NCBI GenBank assembly: GCA_964058805.1
Contig: CAXKVV010000772.1
Span: 1-38,699 of the forward strand
Length of the DNA: 38,699 bases
Origin: Schoenoplectus triqueter
Lineage: Eukaryota; Streptophyta; Magnoliopsida; Poales; Cyperaceae
Reading direction: 5' to 3'
The translations under genes were made by a program, and so were the position numbers. Shown here in pieces: positions 9,457 through 19,491 of this stretch (the first letter of the stretch is position 1; the number at the start of each line of letters is the position of its first letter). The notes beneath the pieces were generated by a model, which saw nothing but the letters and a program-made list of their open reading frames with translations, did not search any database and was not told the DNA's origin.

Positions 9457-11392
9457 TCAAGCCTTCAGTTCCACTTGATTAGGGCCCTCCATCTCTACCT
9501 TGCTCTGATCCTTTTTCTTCGGCGATACTATTTTATCAAACCCGTCCGATTTTTCTAGCGTAATCTCAATCTGATATTCATATTAAATCAATAAATGTAA
9601 AAATAGAAATTATTAAATACAAAATCTGCAGTTGATGTCAAGCTTCCTAGCGATTTCGTACTGCAATTTTTCTTTACAAATCTTCTTGGTACTGTACCAG
9701 TTGGTCCAATACCGATGGTGGTAAATAAATCATTTTTTAGGGTACCAATGTCACAAACTCTCTTTTTAATTTATAATTTTAAAATTTACATCTAAATTCC
9801 GAATCAAAACCATTAATATTGTTGATTTTCATGATTGTTGTATGCAAATAAATATAATAATTTTTAGAGTTGATTTTATATGAGATCAAATGATCACCAA
9901 ATTACTGCATTTAATTAATCAATCATAATTAACTAGACCCATTCATTTCATGACCGTTTGATCCATAAAAAAAAATATAAAATGAATTCTAAAAATCATG
10001 AAATTTTATGTGTACATCAATCATGAAAATCAACAAGATTAATATTTTAATTCTTAATTTTAATGTCAAATTTTAAATTATAAATAAAAATAAGTTTATG
10101 ACATAAAAAACTTATGGCATTCTTCATAAAAAAATTTCATGTGAATTTAAAATCTACCTTTGCTTTTCGTACAAGTTTGCCTCCTTTCGCTTGATCTTTC
10201 ATGCCTACAGTTGACATCTGAATCTCTAGCAAAATTGAAAGAATATAATTAAGTTAGCAAATTTTATAATAAGCTCAACTATACTTTTGGTATTTTTTTT
10301 TCCTTAAGTTTTGAATTATACTTTTCTCCGCAGCAAGTCCGTTATTCTTCAAGATCTCAGCAACAGTCACGACTGTTCCGATAGCTGAAATAAAAATAGT
10401 CAGAATTACAGGATATTCTTGTTTTGATGAGGATTTCACAATACAAAAGTTTCATAAAATATTGTATATATATTCACAACAAACCAATTTGTTTGAAACT
10501 CATACAAGAATCATCGTCTTGGAAAATGCAGTATATCCTCTGGTAGGTACTCCTTGATAAAAGAAAGAGAGCAAATTGAAATAATTACCCATGCCAAGAG
10601 CTGATAACTCCACCTCATTGTAGTTTTGCATATGCCTCTGAAAGAATAAAATTTACAAAAAATAAATAAATGAAAGCAAATAGAAATTTGAAAATTTATT
10701 AGGCTTGAAAAGCTAATTTCAGCGGTAACAGTATATTACGAGTTGAGATACAACACTTTGCAAAGCATAGGCCATTGGATGCAGTCAATGAGATCTAAAT
10801 TAACATCAAAATTTTCAGCAGATTTGAAGTTCTGCCGATTTTTATATGTCATGTACATCATGCCAGTACCAAGATGATTCAAATGAAAAATCTGCGATGA
10901 GTACTTTCAATACTTCAAGAAGAACTTTAAGAACGTTCATTTTGGACTGCTAAATGGCCAAAAAAAATCCCACCCATAAAAAAGCTACATTAAAAAGCTG
11001 ATATCACCCATAATTTTTTGAAAAAGTGAGATAGAGAACACCAAAGGGCTCTGCATGTTTTGCAAACAATCATATATCAACTCCTAATTCTACACTTAGC
11101 AGAAAAGAGGCAAAATAAGATGAGTTTCGTGTCTGGCTGTTGGTACTACAAACGGATTACCATTATTAGCCAATCCAGACACAGCCATCCATGATTATTG
11201 AGATTGAATATAAATATAAGTGTAAAAAAAAGGTAATGGGAGTACTTTGGCTAGGTTGACATAAAAATATAGAGGTCTTTTATTGGATGAGACTTGAATC
11301 ATGTTGCTCTTCTTGTCTGAAAGTTGCTGCGTCGCCACCGTCACTACATTTTTCTCCACCACCTCTGTGGCCTTTTGTTCTGACGCTTCCAT
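9457..11392 (-). CDS. Alba-family DNA/RNA-binding protein, 5 exons, 146 aa
   Basis: The minus-strand exons are 11392-11246, 10637-10589, 10384-10322, 10225-10158 and 9570-9457. They total 441 nt, i.e. 146 residues plus TGA, and every junction is GT..AG and in phase. The Alba core is clear: NMIQVSSNKRPLYFYVNLAK (residues 30-49), then RHMQNYNEVELSALGM, AIGTVVTVAEILKNNGLAAEKK and KIQMSTVGMKD. The C-terminal strand is AKIEITLEKSDGF, followed by a Lys/Glu-rich tail. Small plant Alba proteins are usually about 130 residues, so this one is full length. They bind RNA and DNA, and act in mRNA metabolism and on R-loops. The ATG at 11392 (MEASEQ) was chosen because it is the first in-frame ATG downstream of a TATA box. 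I see no disabling change. Intron 4 carries a foldback element and intron 1 is about 600 bp. Confidence 0.92.
9740..10122. mobile_element. Foldback MITE-like element in Alba intron 4
   Basis: The left arm starts GGGTACCAATGTCACAAAC and contains TTTATAATTTTAAAATTTACAT and GTTGATTTTCATGATTG. The right arm carries the complements (CAATCATGAAAATCAAC, AAATTTTAAATTATAAAT, GTTTATGACAT...CTTATGGCATTC). Arms are about 110-130 bp at roughly 75-80% match by eye. The element lies wholly inside the intron and leaves both splice sites intact. The ends are approximate. Confidence 0.6.
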
Positions 11393-11450
11393 GTTTTTCC
11401 CCCGGTAGTTCTCTATGTATCTCAAAGAAAGAGTTGGCAAGATCAATGCA

Positions 11451-11457
11451 TTTTATA
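11451..11457 (-). promoter_or_regulatory. TATA box of the Alba gene
   Basis: On the minus strand the sequence reads GCTCTATAAAATGC, with TATAAAA placed 60 bp before the ATG at 11392. That leaves room for a start site about 30 bp downstream and a 5' UTR of about 30 nt. The position and sequence fit a plant TATA box. Confidence 0.6.
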
Positions 11458-11458
11458 G

Positions 11459-12156
11459 AGCTTGCATTGATTTACTTATTCAGAGGTACCGCAAGGCTAG
11501 TCGATGGCTAAAATTAATTTGCATAGACAAGATTGACCATAATAAGAATGTTAATTTTTAGTAATTAAAACAAAGGCGTCAATTTATTGTGCATCTATTA
11601 AAAAACTGAACTTGCATTGAAAGATTGATTTATTTTTTAAATGTAGAAAGCTAGGAATGAGAGGAAAAAAGGGACAGAATAACCACACTAGATAGGGTTC
11701 TAAAAACTTGTGGAGAAAGAGGCTGCCAGGTCGGCACAAAGAGATGGCTTAATTGTTAAATTTTTTTTTGGTCATTTAGAAGTAAGGAAACTCCAGCAAA
11801 TTAAAATTTTAAGAACATAGCTTTCTAGCTAACAAGAGCTCAATTGAAGCAAGATATTGGAACAAGTAGGAATCAATTATTAATATGGTGGTTATTTTGA
11901 TAATGCCTGATAATGATTTTTTTTAAATAAACTTAAAAAATCTTAGAAACAGAACAAATATTATACATGTATTTTTGAACATTTATGTTATTTGCAATAG
12001 TCCAAATTTAATTTTCATTGATCAACTACCAAACAATACTTACATCTACATGAAATTAGAAACACAATCAATCTATAGTTATCATAATAACTTACATTAA
12101 ATTACATCTACAAATTTGGAACAATACTTACATGCATCTACATGGATATCCATATT
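11459..12156. other. Non-coding interval
   Basis: Upstream flank of the Alba gene followed by AT-rich DNA with no open frame. A stretch at about 11886-12080 weakly resembles the 5258-5640 foldback element (TTATTTTGATAAT, TCTTAGAAACAGA, GAAACACAATCAATC) and may be a decayed relative. Confidence 0.5.
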
Positions 12157-12522
12157 ATGAAAATGTATCCTTATCTAGAATCCAATGAGTACTAATAGAA
12201 AAGCAAATTAGTTCCATTTAGTAAATATGCAACAATTAGATCCCACACAAAAGAAATATTTGATAAATCAGTCATGCATATCATTAGTAATATCCAGCTT
12301 GTATGAAATGTACCCTTATCTAGATACAATGAGTACTATTAGAAAAGCAAATTGGTTTTATTTAGTAAATATGCAACACATAAATGCTTGATAAATCAGT
12401 TATGTATATCATTAGTGATATCCAGCTGTATGAAATATATCCTTATAATTACAATAAGTACGTACAAATAGAAAAGTAAATTAGTTTCATTTAGTAAATA
12501 TGCAACAATTAGATCCCACAAA
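12157..12522. repeat. ~2.7 tandem copies of a ~127-146-bp repeat
   Basis: Copies begin at about 12157, 12303 and 12430. Shared blocks are ATGAAAATGTATCCTTAT, AGAAAAGCAAATTAGTT, TTTAGTAAATATGCAACA and ATATCATTAGTGATATCCAG. The third copy is truncated by the Helitron that follows. Confidence 0.85.
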
Positions 12523-12529
12523 ATAAATA

Positions 12530-12998
12530 TCTATACTATTATATAAATCAACTAAGAATTGGAGGGTCCATTTTTTGTCATGGTAATTTTTTATTATACC
12601 TATTTTATCCCTCAATTAGATGGATAATATTTATTTTTGGTTGATCGAACGTATGTGATCGCGTCCATTGATCCCCTCTTTCTCTCAATTTCTTTCCCTT
12701 ATATACTATTATTTCCATAATATTATTTTTTATTTAGCAACCTTGTGCATATTTGGTAAGAAATTAATGGTGATAATATATGTTAGAATAATTTATTTTT
12801 CTTGCCATAAAAATCATGAATCATTAACTCATATTGTGTAAAAATCTCATTCAAAATTAAATATAGTCTTTATTATAGATTTTCTCTATAATTTGGTGAA
12901 TTTAAAATTTAATATTAGCTAAATATGAATTTTTTTATCTTATAATATTTTAATATTTAAATAAAAAAGTCTGCTGCAACGCATGGGTATATAGCTAG
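12530..12998 (+). mobile_element. Non-autonomous Helitron, 469 bp
   Basis: The 5' end is TCTATACTATTATATAAATC, directly after an A. The 3' end is CGCATGGGTATATAGCTAG, directly before a T. A TC start, a CTAG end, A|T insertion and no target duplication or inverted repeats are the Helitron signature, and both end sequences closely match common plant Helitron ends. The hairpin expected just before the 3' end (around CTGCAACGCATGGGT) is degraded. There is no Rep/helicase coding, so it is non-autonomous. Confidence 0.75.
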
Positions 12999-14366
12999 TT
13001 TGAAAAAGTCTGCTGCAACTAATACGGTTTGAATTGGCGCTGAAAGTTATCCAATTGAATTTTTTTTTACTGTTATCAAGACCATTTCCGTCAATTGCAC
13101 GGTGATAGATTATTAGTGATTTAAGTGAGGTTACGCATGAAATTTTTTAGCTCATTAATTATGTGAGAATTAGGAGTATAAACATGTCAAATATCGAGCC
13201 CCCGTATTTTTTCCAAAACAGCAACAACAATAATAACAATGAATCAAGAAATAAAATAAATAACAAACGACTCGTATACCAACAAATAGTGGCCTTATCA
13301 TAGACTAGAATACCATATCAGTTCAGAATCATTAAATCGAGGTATCACCATCAGTAGGCACAAAGTTATAATTATATCATGATTAGGACAAAATAATAAT
13401 AGAGACTGATATTGTATATTTATCTAGTTTATTTAATTTATCATTGCGAAATATTAAAAGCACTTACAAAATTATTATGACAAAGAATCACTTAAAAATT
13501 ATTTATTATTTCAAAAGTGAACCTTGCATTTGATATAAAGGGCCAAAATTATTTTTTCTGGGGGCAGCAAAAATATATAATTACAGGGTATTTTTTGAAA
13601 AAAAATTGGGCCAATAGAGGTGTTTTTCTGTGAAGAGTTTTCAAAATTTAATTCATTTTAATCACAACAGCTGTGAAGAAATTTAAACACAAATTTTGAT
13701 GCACGAAGGGTTTATTATTATTAAATCACGGCCGTTAATTTCTGATCAAACGGATCATAAAAAAAATAGATGGAGAGCTTTTTTTGCTCTCGTTCCCAGG
13801 GCTCCGCCCCCTGAGAGGAACTATATTCTATGCGGTTTGTTGGGTAGAACCGTAGAATTATAAAACAACCGAAGTTTGTAATGTGTTTTCTTGATTAAAC
13901 TTCGTTTTGGAAACGAGTTTCCAGATACCTATTTCGTCAATAATTAATTGGTTATAATAAACACTATGCTCAGTTTCCTCCTTTCCTAGAATCGGTATCA
14001 GAAATTTTCTGTAGAACCGTGCGGTTCTTTTATTTTGATTTGTCTGATCATTAATTAATGATTCTAATTTAACAATAATAAACAGTCATGTAAATCAAAA
14101 TTCATATATAGACTACACCACAACCGTAAAGATTAAAACGAATCATTCAGATTTTCCTATGGAAATTTCTGCAGGGAATTCGCTTCGGAGAGGCTGCCCG
14201 CCCCTTTCCTATAGTAGCAGTTCCATTGTTCCGGCGCGTTAAAAATGAGGGGAGGAAGCTATCCTTGTAATTATTCTTCGCTCTATCTCTATCACTCTAT
14301 CTAACAATAAAACCGCAAATTTCCTTCAAGAACAACATAGAAGACCAACTGTACATGAACGACCAA
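12999..14366. other. Non-coding interval
   Basis: No coding frame supported. The stretch 13780-14260 is less AT-rich and has inverted-repeat-like pieces (GTAGAACCGTAGAA at about 13842; GTAGAACCGTGCGGTTC at about 14011) that suggest transposon remains, but I could not delimit an element. Confidence 0.5.
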
Positions 14367-15804
14367 CTAATTGCAAACATTAGAAGATTCACTTAGCTCC
14401 TCACCTGTTGAATTTTTAGACGTACGTAAATAAGGGAACAAGCTATCTTGATGACTCTGGTTGTGACCATCACTAGCGTGATTAACCTCATCATCTTCAT
14501 CATGATCGTTAAGATCATTGACAACAATATCATCGGTAGAAACATCATCATCCCTGTCATCATTACCATCTCCGTCTTCATTTTCTTTGCTGGAATTGAA
14601 GCCTTCAAAATAATCCGCATCAACGTCATCCTACAGAGACACATAGGATAAGAAGACATCACGTTTCCGTGCTTTCTGGCTAAGATTTTTTCATGTATCT
14701 TTTCTTATATACTTCTGCTAGTTTTTGCAATCAAGTTCAGTTTCTACATTCCATAAAAACATTCCTAGAACATCTACCTCTGAACTATCATCTTCAGATG
14801 GATAAGCAGAGACGAGTTTTGCATACAAATCCTCATCTCCTCTATCTTGTACATCTTCCATCTTCTCCTGAGATTTGATAATCATATGTTAAACAACTCA
14901 CCAATGGTCCAAAAAAAAAATCCAGTACAACTCATGGACATGTAAGTGAGAATTATCAGTTCAGATTTTAGTTGCTCCACCTTCCTTCTTAACTTAGAAA
15001 TATGCAGGTTAAGTGCCTGAAATGTTGGTACTCCGATAGTTCTAATTTTGACTTTATCACTTTGTATTTTTTCCACGACTTTCTCGTTCAGCTGCCTTTT
15101 CCTCACTTCCCTGCCATGAAAGCCAGTTTATGGTAGAGGAGTGCTGAATGCTGGAACGATGGTTGCCACGATAATCCATGTGAAACCAGACTGAAAAATT
15201 CAACTGCTAAAACAAGTTTTCTAGGATAAACATGGGAAATGACTGAGATATGAACATGGCTTCGCTTCAGTTTATATCAGATGTAAGCAATGCCATATCT
15301 AAGCAACCAAAGGACACAACCTGGTTCAAAAAATAAAAGTTGCATGCACCAACTACTACCCCCCCCCCCCCCCAAAAAAAAAAAAATGCCTGACCTGCTT
15401 TCATCTAACAGGTCACAAAGAAAAATAATAAGGCAGGCACTGAATGACCCAAAAGACGACCTGTTTCTCACCTTAAATGGCCTGACTATGGTGTTAAAAT
15501 TTAAATATTAACCTCATGCCTCTGCAGCTCGATGGATCGTGCAAGAGCCTTCCTCTTGGTCAAAAGATTCTGGGATCTGAACTTAGCAGGCCGCTGGTAT
15601 GATTTGCCCCGGTACAAGATGATGGCGAACCCCTTGGAGATCTTGTCAACAGATACCAGAACACCTTCACTCTAAGCCTCCAAAGACAAGGCTATGCTTC
15701 TGACCTCTTTAATATTCTGAGTTAATAAGAACTTTGACCAGTTCACGGTACTTCCAATGAAGGTGCACGTTTTCCACAGTACCATCAAGCACCCCTCTCT
15801 TTGC
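14367..15804 (-). pseudogene. CRM-domain (CFM-type splicing factor) gene, 5'-truncated and broken
   Basis: The remaining minus-strand exons are A 15804-15513, B 15016 to about 14955, C 14867-14778 and D 14630-14367 (ending TAG). Exon A carries the last part of a CRM domain: [32 protein letters not shown], then [19 protein letters not shown]. Exon B gives ALNLHISKLRRKVEQLKSEL, exon C GDEDLYAKLVSAYPSEDDSSE, and exon D an acidic Asp/Glu/Asn-rich tail. CRM proteins of this type bind group II introns in chloroplasts or mitochondria. It is broken in three ways. There is a frameshift at about 15712-15722 (after KVLINSE; the next frame resumes [11 protein letters not shown]). There is an in-frame TAG at 15672-15674, where the family usually has Glu-Ser-Gly-Gly. 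All upstream domains are missing because satellite DNA begins 34 bp beyond exon A. The splice sites of exons A, C and D still look good, so decay seems recent. The family call is confident; the CFM2/CFM3 subtype is not. Confidence 0.8.
15359..15386. repeat. C15A13 homopolymer pair
   Basis: Fifteen C followed directly by thirteen A, inside the intron between exons A and B of the CRM pseudogene. Run lengths may be affected by sequencing error. Confidence 0.85.
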
Positions 15805-15842
15805 CTGGCACAGTCATACTTAGTTTTTATGGCTTGAGAACA

Positions 15843-18800
15843 GAAATGATGAAAATTTCAAAATAACATGTAGAAAAAGTAGTTTGTAATGCACATGAAT
15901 ATTGTATTATGCAAAAATAGCATCAAAGAATGTTCACATCGAAATGTTAATTGAAAAATATTGAAATAGATATAATATGGAGTATTTATATTAATTTTTA
16001 TCAATTTAAGCATGGTTACGTAACCAAAAATTATGCTAAACTCAAACAACGTGCTTAAACAACAGTTTTTAATGAATTCTAATTATGTTTTGTGCAAAAT
16101 TAGTGTCGTAAAATATTCACATCGAAATGTTAATTTCAAAATCATACAATAGACATCATTATGAGGTTTACATATATTTTAATGAATTTATGTCCAGTTA
16201 TAAGGCCAAAAATTGATGATAAACTCAAACAATATGTTTAAACAACAGTTTTTATTGCATGATAATTATGTTTTGTCAAATATTAGCGTGGTAGAATATC
16301 AATATTGATGTATTAATTGGAATATCTTATTATAGACATAATTAAGTCTAGCTATATTTATTTGCACGAATTTATGTGTGGTTATGAGGCCAAAAATGAT
16401 AAAAAACTCAAATAATTTGTTAAAAAAGCTGTCTTCAATGCATTTTGTGAAAAATCGGTGTTATAAAATATATAAATTGATGTAGTAATTAGAAAATCTT
16501 ATTTTAGATGTAATTATGAGTGTTTGTATTAATTTTTATGAATTTATCCATAGCTATGCCGCCGAAAATTATGAAAAACTCAAATTACTTATTTCAAATT
16601 CTGTTTTCAATGCATCCTAATTCCGTTTTATTAATATTTAGCGTTGTAGTATATTTATGTTGATGTATCAATTGGAAAATATTATTGTGTACATAATTTG
16701 GAGTAATTGTGTTAATTTTCACGAATTTATGCATGGTAATGAGTCCCGAACTGATGAAAAAGTCAAAAAAATATATTTAAAGAGTAGTTTGTAATGCACC
16801 AGAATTATGTTTTGTACAAAAAAAAGTGCCGTAGAATATTCATATCGAAATATTAATAGGAAATCTCAGAATAGACATAATTTAGAGTATTTTATAATAA
16901 GCCTCACGAATTTATTCAAAGTTATTGTGCGACCTTATTATGAAAACCTCGAACGACTTGTTTAAACAGCTGTTTTTAATGCATTCTAGTTATGTTTTAT
17001 GCGAAATTAGTGTCGTAGAATGTTCATATTAATGTATCAGTTGGAAAATCTTCTAATAGATATAATTAGGAATGTTTATATTAATTTAAACGAATTTATG
17101 CGTAGTTGCGTGGCAGAAAAAATATTGAGAACTCAAACAACCTGTTTAAACAGCAGCTTTTAGTACATTTTAATTGAGTTTTGCGCCAAATTAGTATAGT
17201 AGAATGTCCATATTGATGTATCAGTTGGATAATTTTCTACTAGACATGATTATGAGCATTCTTATTACTTTTGAAGAATATATCTGTAGTTATGAGGCCG
17301 AAAATGATGAAAAACTCAAACTACTTGTTTAAACAGCAGCTCGTAATGCGTCAAAATTAAGATTGATGAAAAATTAGTGCCGTAGAATATTCATATCAAA
17401 ATATTAATTAAAGAAAAACTTATATTAGACATAATTAAGGGTATTGATACAAATTTTCACGAATTTATGCATAGTTATGTGGCAAAAAATGATGAAAAAC
17501 TCGAACAACTCGTTTAAACAGTAGTTTTTAATGCGTTCTAATTAATTTATGTTAAATTAGTGTCGTAGAATGTTCATACCGATATATTAGCTGGAAAATC
17601 TTATAATAGAGATAATTATGAGTTGTTATATGGATTTTCATGAATTTAAGTGTAGTTATGAGGTCAGAAATGATGAAAAATCTCAAAATAACATGTTGAA
17701 ACAGTAGTTTGTAATGCATATGAATATCGTTTTATGCAAAAATAGCATCAAAGAATGTTCACATCGAAATGCTAATTGAAAAATCTTATAATATACATAA
17801 TGTGGAGTATTTATATTAATTTACATCAATTTATGCATAGTTACGTGACCAAAAATTATGCTAAACTCAAACAACTTGCTTAAACGACAGTTCTTAATGA
17901 ATTCTAATTATGTTTCGTGCAAAATTAGTGTCGTAAAATATTCATATCGAAATGTTAATTTCAAAATCATACAATAGACATCATTATGAATGTTTATATA
18001 TATTTTAATGAATTTATGTGCAGTTATAAGGCCAAAAATGATGATAAACTAAAATAATTTGTTTAAACAACAGTTTTATATTGCATGAAAATTATCTTTT
18101 GTAAAATATTAGCGTGGTAGAATATCAATTTTGATGTATTAATTGGAAAATTTTATTATAGACATCATTAAGACTAGCTATATTTATTTGCACGAATTTA
18201 TGTGTGGTTATGAGGACAAAAATGATCAAAAACCCAAATAATTTGTTAAAAAAGCTGTCTTCAATGCATTTTGTGAAAAAATCGGTGTTATAAAATATAT
18301 AAATTGATGTATTAATTAGAAAATCTTATTTTAGATGTAATTATGAGTGTTTGTTTTTAATTTTTATGAATTTATCCATAGCTATGCCGCCGAAAATTAT
18401 GAAAAACTCAAATTACTTGTTTCAAAATCTGTTTTCAATGCATCCTAATTCCGTTTTATTAATATTAAGTGTTGTGGGATATTTATGTTGATGTATCAAT
18501 TGGAAAATATTATTGTGTACATAATTTGGAGTAATTGTGTTTATTTTCACGAATTTATGCATGGTAATGAGTCCCGAACTGATGAAAAAGTCAAAAAATC
18601 TATTTAAACAGTAGTTTGTAATGCACCAGAATTATTTTTTGTACAAAATAAAGTGCCGTAAAAATGTTCATATCGAAATATTAATTGGAAATCTCAGAAT
18701 AGACATAATTTAGAGTATTTTATAATAAGCTGCGCGAATTTATTCAGAGTTATTGTGCGACCCTATTATGAAAACCTCAAATGACCAGTTTAAACAGTTG

Positions 18801-19491
18801 TTTTTAATGCATTCTAGTTATGTTTTATGCGAAATTAGTGTCGTAGAATTTTCATATTAATGTATCACTTGGAAAATATTCTAATAGATATAATTAGGAG
18901 TGTTTATATTAATTTGAACGAATTTATGCGTAGTTGCGTGCCAAAAAAATATTGAAAACTCAAACAACCTGTTTAAACAGCAGCTTTTAGTACATTTTAA
19001 TTGAGTTTTGCACAAAATTAGTATAGTAGAACGTTCATATTGATGTAGCAGTTGGATAATTTTCTACTAGACAAAATTATGTGCCTTCTTATTAATTTTG
19101 AAGAATATATCTGTAGTTATGAGGCCGAAAATGATGAAAACCTCAAACTACTTGTTTAAACAGCAACTTGTAATGCATCAAAATTAAGTTTGACGAAAAA
19201 TTAGTGTCGTAGAATATTTATATCCGAATATTAATTAAGAAACCTTTTATTAGACATAATTATGGGTATTTATACAAATTTTCACGAATTTATGCAGAGT
19301 TATGTGGCAAAAAATGATGACAAACTCGAACAACTCGTTTAAACAGCAGCTTTTAATGCATTCTAATTAATTTATGTAAACTTAGAGTCGTAGAATGATC
19401 ATACCGATATATTAGCTGGAAAATCTTATAATAGAGATAATTATGAGTTCTTATATGGATTTTCATAAATTTATGTGTAGTTATGAGGACA
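15843..19491. repeat. HOR 1 (20 monomers, 3649 bp), array edge
   Basis: Half A is 15843-17666 (1824 bp) and half B is 17667-19491 (1825 bp). Monomers start near 15843, 16025, 16205, 16390, 16562, 16745, 16930, 17111, 17297, 17480, 17667, 17846, 18031, 18213, 18388, 18571, 18755, 18939, 19122 and 19305. It is the most diverged unit. Its third monomer lacks the poly-T expansion and its fourth and fifth monomers carry half-B variants. Confidence 0.93.

Noticed and set aside
11886..12080. Second copy of the 5258-5640 foldback element
   Set aside because: Only short blocks match and no complete inverted arms could be traced. It is kept as a note in the interval entry.
14448..14651. Hydrophobic plus-strand frame of 67 residues (Ile/Val-rich), membrane-protein-like
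   Set aside because: It is the antisense of the Asp/Asn/Glu-rich tail of the CRM pseudogene. GAT/AAT codons read backwards give ATC/ATT (Ile).
15277..15511. Open frames on both strands around the C15A13 run
   Set aside because: Lie in an intron of the CRM pseudogene. The poly-Pro/Lys or poly-Gly runs come from the homopolymer.
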